From Lineus longissimus (taxonomy: Eukaryota; Nemertea; Pilidiophora; Heteronemertea; Lineidae): DNA of 64,000 nucleotides. Of the stretch, positions 23,097 to 33,234 are shown piece by piece (the first letter of the stretch is position 1; the number at the start of each line of letters is the position of its first letter). The position numbers and the translations under genes are program-made. The notes below the pieces were generated by a model. That model saw only the letters and a list, made by a program, of their open reading frames with translations, was not told the DNA's origin and ran no database searches. The stretch is from positions 9,178,001 through 9,242,000 of the forward strand of contig NC_088317.1 of NCBI RefSeq assembly GCF_910592395.1, read 5' to 3'.

Positions 23097-24104
23097 CAGG
23101 GCCGACCGAATCGAAACTCCGATAGCGGTATCAATGCCTTTCGGAGGAATAGGCCAAATTACAATAGGCACTTTCAATCCAAACGCTGTTAGCGCGCCAG
23201 TAGTCCATGCCACTGGTAGGCTATCGGTAACCACTTTACCACGTGCGTTAGGCCCTTTCCTTGGACCAAGGTTGGTATATAAATATCCATCACTACAAGG
23301 TCTATTTCAATTCCTTTGTATGTTGTGGATCTGGGAAAATATGAGGGCACGGATTGCGCGGTAAGCTATGGTATAGTGCCGAAACTTTCACCCGTTCTGC
23401 CCAGTTTGTGACAGTCTGCGCCATGGACAAGCCTAAACGAAACCGTGTTGTTGATTATTCGGAGGCCGAAAAACGTATTATTGGGAGGCCGTTAAGCCGT
23501 AATAATGCAAAGATGACGGCCAAACACTCGGCCAAAATAACGCAGAAGTATAAAGACGCTATATACGCCGATACACTTCAGCAAGTTACTGATGTAGGTG
23601 TCTCTACAAGAAATCTCAGTGGCATAAAAGATACCCATGGTCATGTCCCTCAATGACGTCCATCGCCACATCACCTTCAACACGCCACATGCTGCTTAGA
23701 AGTGATCTACATACTACTAACAGTGCGCTAAAGGAGGTCCCGACCAACTATAGTGAAACGGCTTACCGGTGTGCAAGGGATAGTAGTACTAGGGCTGATA
23801 GTCCGTGTAACAATAGCCCGCATTGCTAAATGTTTTGGTTAGGGTTAGCGGTACAATAGATCATGCTGCTTAATTGATCAAATACAATGCTACCGGACTA
23901 TGACTCCAGGGGAACTATATCCGCTGTCACACCGGCGCCTATCTGTGACGACATTGGTAGCCTAACAAAGTTTCTATTCGGTCTTCCTAACAATGCCGGT
24001 GGCTACCAGAGTTTCGATTCGGGGGAAGTGCCTATTGGCACTATTGACCTATACCTCCAATAAGCATTGATACCGCTATCGGAGTTTCGACTTGGTTGGC
24101 CCTG
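23097..24104. mobile_element. 1-kb non-autonomous element with hAT-like CAGGG ends
   Basis: The left end CAGGGCCGACCGAATCGAAA and the right end (complement CAGGGCCAACCAAGTCGAAA) open an inverted repeat. It includes GAAACTCCGATAGCGGTATC and extends, with gaps, for over 100 bp on each side. CAGGG termini are typical of hAT elements. The adjacent 8-bp flanks (CTATAAAC and CTAAACTG) match only imperfectly, so the duplication is not proven. An internal 100-codon ORF at 23354-23656 (better from ATG 23423, MDKPKRNRVVDYSEAEKRII) has no recognised domain. Confidence 0.7.
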
Positions 24105-24265
24105 CTAAACTGACCTCTATCAAGGTTGGGTCTTATTCTCAAGTCTTATTCTCAAATTCTTATTCTCATGAATGATATTCAATTGGACAATCAAAAACTT
24201 ATTATTTCTTTCAATGTCGTCTTAACAGGCTTAAAAATGCAGCGACCCTTTCTCAAAGCACGCAC

Positions 24266-24389
24266 CTTTCTTGATATTGAGTTATCCTCTTCATCATTGT
24301 CATCATCCTCGTCCTCCTCATCAAAGTCAACTCTTTCGTGGGCTGTGCCAACTTTTGCAACAAAATCTTTCACTGTTTCACATAAAACT
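24266..24389 (-). CDS. Diacylglycerol kinase (type II, delta/eta-like), exon
   Basis: Downstream exon of the same gene as 24833-25125. It starts after TTATTTCAG and ends before GTGCGTG. It encodes VLCETVKDFVAKVG, continuing the type II DGK sequence in phase (the AG|A codon joins the exons), followed by a run of Asp/Glu. The acidic run is longer than I would expect in vertebrate homologues. Next exons would lie at lower coordinates but were not recognised. Confidence 0.85.
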
Positions 24390-24832
24390 CTGAAATAATA
24401 TTTTGGAGAAAGCTGCAGAATAAACTTGGAATGGTCACAGTCAAACAAACAACCTCTCGATCATGAGGCCAACGCTCATCCACTGTGCCACTGATGCTGG
24501 TGCTAATGCCGTAAGCAGGTTTTTCCTGAGTGAGTTTCTTCCGATAACAGGTCAGGTAAGAACACCATTCAAGTGGTAGCCAGATAAGGCTCATACACCC
24601 TGGCTGCCGAGGGCCTCATTAAGTCAGTATTCCTAACTGCTCCTAAGCTGTAGTGGCACACAATCAACAAAATGAACAAATTCAGAAATAGAAGAAGATG
24701 ATATAACAGTGCTGGTACACTTATTGAAACACCTGTTTGTTGACCCGAATCCGCAATTCAACCGACTGAACGGTGTTGCTTCGTAAATTTTCATAATATT
24801 GTACTTTTCTTTGTGGGGTGATAAAGTCATAC

Positions 24833-25125
24833 CTTGCAGATGAAATGACCACAGAGTGGTCATCAGAGTGTAAGATTTTGGAAAGATGAGCTGCAACTGA
24901 ATCCTCATATACTGAGATTGGATCAAACTGTTGAGAAAGTTTTCTTGGCGGTGGCATCGTCCCTTCATATGTCATGATGCTCCATCGGTCCAGCATCTTA
25001 ATCTGAGCATGTTCCATTTTTTCGAGGATTATCTGTATCTGTGTCTCATCATCGAAGACGCTGCCCCAGCCTAGTACCCTGGCAAGATCGTTCCCAGTCC
25101 CTAGGGGTAGTACTCCTACTTGACA
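24833..25125 (-). CDS. Diacylglycerol kinase (type II, delta/eta-like), catalytic-region exon
   Basis: The exon starts after CCCTTTTTCAG and ends at AAG|GTATGA. It encodes [19 protein letters not shown], the diagnostic glycine-rich segment of the DAG-kinase catalytic domain, then [20 protein letters not shown] and [20 protein letters not shown]. These are characteristic of delta/eta-type kinases, which phosphorylate diacylglycerol to phosphatidic acid in signalling. The exon is undamaged. This is the only clear host gene in the window. The kinase N-terminal exons (C1 domains, first half of the catalytic domain) should lie at higher coordinates and are not seen before 64000, so the 25-64 kb element cluster may sit in one intron. 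Confidence 0.93.
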
Positions 25126-27126
25126 CTGAAAAAGGGAAGTACACTTCTAGATAATACTTCCATTGTTAGGATGTTCAGGTAAAATATATTTCACTCAATT
25201 CACTTGTTTCCATTCTTTGATCGTTGGAAATTAAAGGGGACATGATAGTGAAGTGGGCTTAGTCAACTATGCACAAAATTTCATGAAATATTGCTGAAAG
25301 TAGTTTGTAAGATCTCGAGACCCATTCGGCTGATGACAACATGAGCAAAAGTGCCAAGAACACAATGGCATTACAAGACTATCATAAAACTCAATGATTA
25401 AAATCCGAGCATCAGTATTCATGGAGAAATGCTCGGAAACCAAAATTGGTCAATGTATGCAATTTGACTTCTGTGGCCTTGAAAAGTAGGTGAAATAAAA
25501 AATGGAATAGTAAGATGTAGTCTCATGAGAAGTGTCCAACGTAAAAAAGTTCATAACCTTAGCTAGCAGCATTCATGAGATATATTCAAAAGTAGTTTTT
25601 TACAATGATGCACCTGCTTGGGCTGAGTGTACATCTAGTACCAAAACTAAATATCATTTTTAAGCTGATCGGTCCGAGTACGAACCGTTGACGATCCGCA
25701 AATGAATCGTACTGCGCGCGCATACCGTGCAATTAATTTTTGTGGTATGGTCCAAAGAAAACTAGCACTCGACTCGAAAAAATCCACAGCACTGTCTGTT
25801 AGATATATAGTACGAGCCGATAGAAATTGAATTACGATTCGCTCTTGCCTGAGTATTTTCTGAATACTGTACGACGCGACGAAACGATACACTCAAAAAA
25901 CTCAAGTGTTAGATTTCAACATTTAGAAATAGCGTTGAAGAGTTTACAACTCTTTAAATATTGGAAATATGATTCCAACATGTTATGGTGTTGGAATCTA
26001 CCTACAATAAAATATTGTTTCAACAAGTTGATAATGTTGGGTTTCAACACTTTCATCAAATCAGAACTCACAATGAAGAAGTTGAAATTCCCGCACATTG
26101 GGTGCGTGCGCAGTCTGGCATAGCGTCATCTGCAACTGTCCGCCATTGAAGATTCTCGATTCTTGATTCTCAATTATTGATTTAACGGCAAATAATAGGT
26201 AAAATCGCGAGTGCTAATCAATGTTTTTACTGTATATAGTCGTAATATAACATGAAGAAGCTTCTGGACCATTGCAGTTTGGCCTACATGTCCATTTCCG
26301 GTTTGAGTTCCAGAATCATTGAAATTAAACAATTGGAAATCATTCTAGAATGCATTCAAAATACCTACAAAAAGGATACTTGAATGCTGTTAAAATGAGT
26401 TCCAATTGATTTTAGATTTAATAATTCTGGAACCCAAAGCTAACTCCTGATATTAAGTTGGATTCAAACACTTCCTTCAGTGTTAAAATTCCACCACTTA
26501 TTATCAGTCACATTGCAACATTTCATTCAGTTGGATTCAACCCTTCATAAGGCAGATTCAACACTTCATACAAGTTAGGAATTTAACACTTTGCATATGA
26601 TGAATTCAACACTTTGAAGTGTTGTCACTCTCAAGCCTCTTATAAAGTGTTGGATACAACATTTATAAAGTTGGCTGCAACACTTGATATATTAGAGTGT
26701 ACTAACCGGCACAGGCCGACCCACCACACCATTTGTTCACATAGCCATTTATCTTGCTTAATTAATTCTCAACTGACGGCCTCGCCTGGTTTCAATAGAA
26801 TATCAATGATGTATTTGAGAGAAATTCCCAAAATCACTACGTGTAAAAACTTAAATTAGCCATGTGCTCGATGTTTACTAATTGACATCACACATACTGA
26901 CCAATCACTGCCCGGCTGACGAGCTGGCACTTGTTGCGAGTGGGACATACTTCGATTGGAAACATGTCAAAACTTCATATGTGTCAAACGTGATGATCGT
27001 TGGTTAAGGCGGACAAGTGTGAACTTGCCCTGTTCTCAAGAAAGTGAATGTCAACTTTCCCGTAAATTCTTCATGGTAAACAAACTTCAATTTCCTGCGA
27101 AATTATGTCAGACAAAATGAGTAGTA
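25126..27126. other. Unassigned stretch, possible host intron
   Basis: Contains a fragment of the 300-bp repeat family (near 25465-25510) and, from about 25900 to 26690, a loose recurrence of TTCAACACTT-type words on both strands. No protein-like ORF was recognised. An 81-codon frame at 26614-26859 lacks features. Confidence 0.4.
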
Positions 27127-27353
27127 TATGTGACCAGCTCTACCAAAACTAGGCGCTTGTCGCATCTGAACTTGACAGGTTGATACGGACTTGTTGTTCA
27201 TTTCCCTATTGTAGACCTTTTGTTGAATGTGACCAAATCAGTTTGTAATAGATTTCACAAAAGGTCAACAATAGGGAAATGAACAACAAGTCTGTATCAA
27301 CCTGTCAAGTTCAGATGCGACAAGCGCCTAGTTTTGGTAGAGCGAGTCACATA
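27127..27353. mobile_element. Foldback MITE, copy 2
   Basis: The same arms as the MITE at 5585-5813 (CGCTTGTCGCATCTGAACTT, GGTTGATACGGACTTGTTGT), but the loop is in the opposite orientation: GTGACCAAATCAGTTTGTAATAGATTTC here is the complement of the loop in copy 1. Ends are near TATGTGACC...GTCACATA. Confidence 0.85.
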
Positions 27354-27363
27354 TGAAAATCAC

Positions 27364-27497
27364 ACTTTAAAACAGAACCCAACTGTTTTCGTCTAAATTA
27401 ACAGAATCCAACACAGAATCTAGGAGCACTTTGATTCTGTTTTAAAATGTGGATTTCATAGACCGGACCCGTTCAGGACTCTTGGAAAAATCAGTTC
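27364..27497. repeat. 130-bp dispersed direct repeat, copy 1
   Basis: About 130 bp nearly identical to 28840-28972 in the same orientation. It begins with TTTAAAACAGAA and includes an internal inverted repeat (TTTTAAAACAGAATC / GATTCTGTTTTAAAA), then ATAGACCGGACCCGTTCAGG. The pair flanks the capsid/protease fragment. It could be a small MITE plus flanking sequence or the scar of a duplication. Confidence 0.85.
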
Positions 27498-27950
27498 TGG
27501 CCGGTAAAAACAACGTAAATTCAAAAGTTCTCCTTCACGTTTGGTGGTAGCGTTCTCTCTCGAAATTTGAGGGCGTGGGAAACTATTATTAATCGGGGAG
27601 TAAGAAAAGATGGAAAGATGAAGACAGACAACAAAACGCTGTTTTTTGGATTATTATGTTTTTTAATACTACACATTCCCACCTCTAAAAGTTACATCGT
27701 ATTACAGTATTATTTTATTCTAAAGTTTGTGCTAAAGACTTACTTCGTGTTGTAACATCAACATCTATTCTAAAGTTTTTGGTCAAGTTTTCGCCTTGGC
27801 AAAGTTTACATCATCGAGATACAACATGTAGTTTGATAAAGTTTACTTCGAGTTACAACATCCATAAGTTTGTTAAAGTTACAAAGTTACATACATCTAT
27901 TCGTCTAAATTATTCATACTAGTTTTGTTCTCCCCCCCCCCCCCCGCCGC

Positions 27951-28487
27951 TTAATGTACTTCTTTTGCTTTGCTGAGGAGTTGTGGGAAAATTTGTGGCA
28001 GGAGAAAACTAGTGTCGTATATGTCCCGTTTTATCCCGAATTGCCTTTCTATGGTCGCATTTACTTTTTTATCGTTTCCGAGAAGGTCGTACGCCGAAAA
28101 TTGTTTTATAATCTCTCTCATCGATAGGCATATACTTCGCATGAGGATGTAGTACATGCAGTATTGGCCGCAGACTGTGGACAAAGGGCTTTGAAGCCGA
28201 ATATAGTTTCGAGTAAAAGTTCCTTCTCTACTAAGAATTTCTCTGAATCTCGCTTTTCTGGGGGCTTCTCCGTTACTGTCAAAGTACTCGTGAGGAGGAA
28301 CTTGGTTAAAATAAAGGCACACCCAATGTTCCCCTGGCTCGTGGGCTTTTGCCGTATTGCTTATGTATGCGCAGGGTCTCCGTTTTCGAGCATTCGTCGG
28401 AAGAGTATCACTGGACACCACCTTGGTAAAAATGTTTCGTGTCCCCAGGTGTCTTTTCATTAAAACGTTTAGTTCGTGTTTGTTCAT
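27951..28487 (-). CDS. Adenain-like cysteine protease of Polinton (PRO)
   Basis: 178 residues, intact. In Polintons and adenoviruses this protease matures capsid proteins. The catalytic layout of the C5/adenain family is visible: His54 in GEHWVCLYF, Asp70 in EYFDSNG, the oxyanion glutamine in RLQSPLSTVCG (Gln99) and the nucleophile Cys106 in the CGQYC motif. PTNARKRRPCAYISNT near residue 30 matches the usual N-terminal segment before the His. It starts 2 bp after the stop of the capsid fragment, the tight MCP-PRO arrangement expected for Polintons. It lies on the strand opposite to the other Polinton genes of the window. Confidence 0.88.
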   Translation of the reverse strand: MNKHELNVLMKRHLGTRNIFTKVVSSDTLPTNARKRRPCAYISNTAKAHEPGEHWVCLYFNQVPPHEYFDSNGEAPRKARFREILSREGTFTRNYIRLQSPLSTVCGQYCMYYILMRSICLSMREIIKQFSAYDLLGNDKKVNATIERQFGIKRDIYDTSFLLPQIFPQLLSKAKEVH

Positions 28488-28489
28488 AT

Positions 28490-28848
28490 TTATTTTTCTG
28501 CTCCTTTCACCCCGCCGTGACTGTAATACACGTTTCGATCGGCATCAATTTCCACGAAAGAATCGTATTCGTATAAAACTATGAGATTCACTGCTTCGGT
28601 GGTGGCCGTGGATAGCTTGATTTCCACTCCGACATCACCATTTTTTGCGAGTTGGAAAGCACTCGATCCCGCGTCATCCGGCGCTAAATTGAAGACGTAC
28701 AAGGCATATCCATCCACATAGTCGTCTAGTGATATGTCGTTGCTCTTGTTGGCCGGCCACAACTTGCTCCCCCGAAAGAGCGTCATGTATCCATTCACCA
28801 CATTTTTCGCGGTACAATCCACCTTTAGTTCCCCGTACTTTAAAACAG
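28490..28848 (-). pseudogene. Polinton major capsid protein (double jelly roll), C-terminal fragment
   Basis: About 118 residues corresponding to the end of Polinton/adintovirus major capsid proteins: DGYALYVFNLAPDDAG, NGDVGVEIKLSTATTEAVN, LYEYDSFVEIDADRNVYY. Full-length proteins of this type have roughly 400-600 residues, so at least three quarters are missing. The break coincides with the direct repeat at 28840-28972; the first few codons of the open frame (MDSVL) are encoded by the repeat, not by the capsid gene. Confidence 0.82.
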
Positions 28849-28972
28849 AATCCAACTGTTTTCGTCTAAATTAACAGAATCCAACACAGAATCTAGGAGC
28901 ACTTTGATGCTGTTTTAAAATGTGGATTTCATAGACCGGACCCGTTCAGGACTCTTGGAAAAATCAGTTCTA
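28840..28972. repeat. 130-bp dispersed direct repeat, copy 2
   Basis: Second copy of 27364-27497, about 1475 bp away. It truncates the capsid gene exactly at its border and donates a start codon to the remaining frame. Confidence 0.85.
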
Positions 28973-31309
28973 CACGTTTTAAATGCAAATGCCGCAAAAA
29001 ATGGCAACGCATTTTAAACGCAAATGGACTTCCCATTTTCCGTTGCATTTGCATTCAAAATACACATGTATGTTGGTCTGAAAGACATTAAAATGGAAAT
29101 TCCAGGTAACAGAACTGATGTTTTCCCCTTTTCCACTTACTGATCTACCAACGATATATTGTCTCCCTTACCTCCGCCCATACAGCTGAAGAAATGCAGG
29201 TTATCTTTCTGTACATTGCGCGCCTCACTTAATGGTCCATCTCACCCAAATTTGACTTTGAGCTGATTCTGCCGTATGCAATGTACATTATCTCTATGCG
29301 AAAAATAATGTAGCACTAAGGCGAACCCGTTTTACACAGACCGCATTTTCCATGGCTATACTGCGTTGTCAATATGAGTGGGATTTAGAAATATCTACAC
29401 GGGTTTGCACTATTGATTTTCAGGTTTCAGTGCAAGGCATACTGTGGTTTTTGAGCGAGACACAAAAATGCTTGTGTGATATCAGACCTTGATCAAGGAG
29501 CAGCGATGGCTAACTTATTACCATTTTGTGTACAATTATGCCATTTATCTGAGCGAGTATTAGTCGATCAGCTTCAGCTTGAAATAGACAGCATGCTGTG
29601 CTTTTCGTCTTGCTCGTGGCCTTTTGTTTCTCCATTTACAGCGAATTTTGTTGGCCAAAACTTTGTAGTAAACATCAATATATCATTTGATGACAACTTT
29701 CTCTTGCTCGCGGCCTTGAGTTCCTCCATTTACCATGATTTAGTTGGCCAAAAGCGAACAACATCCGAGCTTCATAAACAAATATATCATTTGATGGCAA
29801 CGTTATTGTCAGGCTTGCTCAAATATCAACTTCGGGTCAGGCTTTTAGCTCCGTAATTTCTACTCGATAATAAATAAGACATGATGGTAATTTGTGTTTC
29901 TGGCAGTAGCTTTAATTAAGTCTCGGAATGCAGATCGAGACCTTGACACGATTCTTTGCTCGCTCTAAACCAACAGTGATCGGTATTTTTGTGGACGTCA
30001 CAGAATAATCTCTTCTAGCCGAAGTATCACCAACGCCCCGGAGCTAATTTCGCTCATTTCCCTCTGGCGCGGCTGTGCGTTCTGAAAGATTCCCCCCCCC
30101 CCCCCACTTTTAAAATTGTCGAATTTTGACAAGAATTGTCGGAAATCATGAGATCGATACATTGTTCTTCAAAAATACATTAATGGAGAAAGACAGGAAA
30201 ATTGTGATGTATACATTCATTCGAGGAAACAATTTCGAAGAAAAAAAATTGACGGGAACCCTTTCGGAGACGTCTTGTTTTTGAACTGATTCATACTAGG
30301 CATTTGGATTAACGGACGAGATAAACGACAAACTTCGGTAAGTTTTAGTCTCTCTCCTGAAAATTAACCAATTTTTAGCTCAGCTGACAAAGTATCGTTC
30401 GTTATTTACTGGAGCTGCTGATTTGCGGAAAGTTAGCTGTGATTTATTAGGGAAGAGTAACAACAGCGAGTAAGTAAAACATTATTTTTCCCTCAGAATC
30501 TGTGTCATTGGAGGATATTAGACGCGTGCCAAGACATACGCCAAGTCACACAGTCCCCAGTTTTCAATTATTATTATTCACACCGCGTGTTTTCTTCTTC
30601 CTAGTGTATTTAATAGTAAATGACCTTCATTTTTCACCTGCAGGATTTGATAATCATGCCTTCTGGAGAAGATATCTGCTAGTTGTGGTCGTTGGTCGAT
30701 TGGATATTTCTATCATTTTCGAGTAAGTATCGCAAAACCTTTCTCCTCTTTCCTTTTTTTTTGGAAACTATACTCCGTGCAGAATTTATACTCTACTCAC
30801 AAGCTGCGGGATCCTTCTTATTTCCTGGTGTAATTGTAACCTTTTTTTTTTTTCTGCAGGATTTTGTCTGCTGCTGCTGCTGTTGATCGATCGATCGTCG
30901 AATAGTTCTAATCCAAAAAACATTCCTCTTCCAAGTAAGTAAAATATTTTTTCTCAGAAAACTGATGCAGCGGAGTCTTTGCAGAATGAACGGTCTAAGA
31001 TTTTCCAGAAAAGATGAGTTTTTTCATTCTTAAATCTATAATTAACTGAAAACTCGGACAAACGCTTATAAATTTCGATAAGCCACCTGGACGGGAGTTG
31101 TGCGTAGACTTAGAAAATGTTTTCGGAAATAAGTGACATATCTCTTGAGTAAAACTTTCAAACGGGTGGGCTTTTCGCCAATTCATCGATTTTACTATCG
31201 GTGTTTCAAAATCAGGGTTTCTGTCAATCTATATTGTCAAAGATTTTGAGTATTAGTTGCTCGGACCAGGATTCAAGTGGATTTTACGATTCGTCGAAGC
31301 TAGGGTGTC
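28973..31309. other. Non-coding stretch with a series of exon-like units
   Basis: No recognisable protein. From about 30320 onward a series of good splice signals occurs: GTAAGT donors at about 30329, 30476, 30723 and 30936, and pyrimidine-tract acceptors ending CTGCAG or CTCAG at about 30515, 30643, 30859 and 30965. The intervening exon-like segments are 75-150 bp and share a GCAGGATTT start. They could be untranslated leader exons of the downstream unknown gene. A duplicated block of about 110 bp at 29610-29790 (TTGTTGGCCAAAA / TAGTTGGCCAAAA) and C-rich runs near 30091 are also present. Confidence 0.4.
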
Positions 31310-31327
31310 TTGTTTTTTTCTGAACGT

Positions 31328-31801
31328 ATGAAGGATGCCCCAAAAATGACAGTTTGTGAAAAAATCCGATTCAAATCGAGAGATGCCGTTTTTAAACTGA
31401 TACAAGGAGGTTTGAGTTTTGAGAAGAATTCACCACAAGCAGTGTGGTTTAAGCAGTTGATCAGGGTTTTTGTGAAATCTAGAGAAGATGCAGTATTACT
31501 AGCTCTCGAGGAATTTTTTCAGGAATTTACCGCCAAAACAGGAATTTTAGTGTATATTCAACGCCCATTCGCCTCGAAAATCCCGGACTTACTAAGAGGT
31601 ATATATTTTTTACAACGTCATCATAATCACTCGGCCTCTGGAGACAAAAAGTCTACAGCAATTATTCGATTTTTCAATAATGCCGCTTTATCTGGGACTG
31701 TAAACGGGAGTAGCTTAAACTTAATCAGGCTATTATCAAGAATTTTTTTTCAATTTTGCAGACATTACGGCGAAGCTGAATCTCGATTCATTTCAAGATA
31801 A
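31328..31801 (+). CDS. Unrecognised protein, possible 5' exon of a Polinton-associated gene
   Basis: Open frame of about 157 codons from ATG 31328. It is rich in Phe and charged residues (KNSPQAVWFKQLIRVFVKSR, LALEEFFQEFTAKTG) and has no domain I recognise. It lies directly upstream of the ORF at 31928, whose frame begins just after a TTTTTCCAG acceptor. The two may be exons of one gene, though I could not fix the donor; the last codons of this frame may therefore be intronic. Composition is gene-like rather than random. Low-confidence assignment. Confidence 0.4.
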   Translation: MKDAPKMTVCEKIRFKSRDAVFKLIQGGLSFEKNSPQAVWFKQLIRVFVKSREDAVLLALEEFFQEFTAKTGILVYIQRPFASKIPDLLRGIYFLQRHHNHSASGDKKSTAIIRFFNNAALSGTVNGSSLNLIRLLSRIFFQFCRHYGEAESRFISR

Positions 31802-32572
31802 GAAGATCTTTCCGAGAGGAGACTGATTTATTTACGGGCAAGGTTTACAACTAATTCTCCGAAGTAGACAATGGAACACGTACGACAATAAGTTGGCCTT
31901 AATAGTTTTGCGTGTGATTTTTTCCAGTTATTTACTAAACTCGTGCGTTTAGTGCCAAAAATAACTGTGGATGGAAAAGTAACCTTTGCATTTCTGGATG
32001 TGATCGAGGCTATTTCGGGACAGGTACTCGACGACCACTTTTCTCAGAGCCTAGCCAATAAGGTGGCTTCCTATTCTGGACTTAGGGTTGTGTTTTCCAT
32101 TGCGGGTGATTGTTCGGAGCGACATTACTTTTCTGGTGGAGACCGGTGCGATGATACACTTTACATTAGGTGTTCTGCTGTTTGCCGTGATAACCTGAAT
32201 GTAAACGACTTCTGGCTCGAATATTGCCCGAGTGAATGGCCAGAATTAGAAAATGTGACCCAATATTTCCAATCTACGATGATGAAATTTGGGCGTGATT
32301 TGATAAGATCTGACATTTTAGTGCCGTTATTTTCTGGAGGACAAGATGACAATCGAGTCGATGTTTTTCTGAGTTTCTTGTCACTCGTGAGGAACTTTTG
32401 CCAGAAGAAGACAAAAAGCTCCGATTGGGCTGATTGGTCTTCTTCCTCTTTCGACAAAAATACTCTTAAATGGGTATTTTCTATATTGAACTTTTTAAAC
32501 CAACAATTAGACAAGTCGAGCGAATTTGATGATACTGGGTTTGCATTCGACACGAATGTGGAGGCGAATGAT

Positions 32573-32577
32573 GTTAC
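32573..32577. other. Target-site duplication GTTAC, left side of element E
   Basis: GTTAC precedes the left TIR; the same five bases follow the right TIR at 38007-38011. Five-base duplications fit integrase-type transposition. Confidence 0.8.
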
Positions 32578-33234
32578 GCTCCAACTCTATAATAGTGCCA
32601 ACTCTGATGGACATGATTCCAACTTCAATATGCCAGCTCTGATGGCGATAGATAAGTACTCAGCCGCAAGATGTCTCTACCCGGTGAACGGTTTGTTCCA
32701 ACTCTAATATGCCAACTTTGAAAGCGGAACTGTGTATACAGTTTCGATACACGTGCGAGTCAAGATATTGCGATCATTCCTTATACTTTTTTCGGTTATC
32801 TTTTGTCATTGTGAATTGGGGTTGGCCGGTTCCGATACGGTACGTACATGCATTGGTTCACTGATTAATCTCATGCGTCTGTTCTAAGAAGTTCGTACAC
32901 AACTGAGTTGCTGATGATACCCTCAATGGCCACATTGATATGCTTGGGTCTGTGCTCGTGCAAGGTGGCACAAAATACACGCTTTTTCATAGCAGATAGG
33001 GCCGAAGGTAAATGCTCTATCCCATGCTAGGCTGGATAGGCAGTGTTGGAGCAGTCCAAGCCCCGGCCTAGGACTACTGCTAGAGGTTGATGTTAATAAA
33101 TGGACGTTCGGCCTCCTGGAAAAAAAGATAGACATCTTCAAACACTTGTCACGGGAAAGGGTACATAGGCCTACATGTATTTTCAAAAATTCTATCAAAG
33201 AACTCGGCCTGGAAGGGGGAGGGCTGAAATTCAC

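Noticed and set aside
27364-28972. Direct repeats as LTRs of a retroelement
   Set aside because: Only about 130 bp, without TG...CA ends, primer-binding site or reverse transcriptase between them; the interior is Polinton capsid and protease.
29476-29856. 126-codon ORF
   Set aside because: Contains an internal nucleotide duplication and no domain; likely fortuitous.
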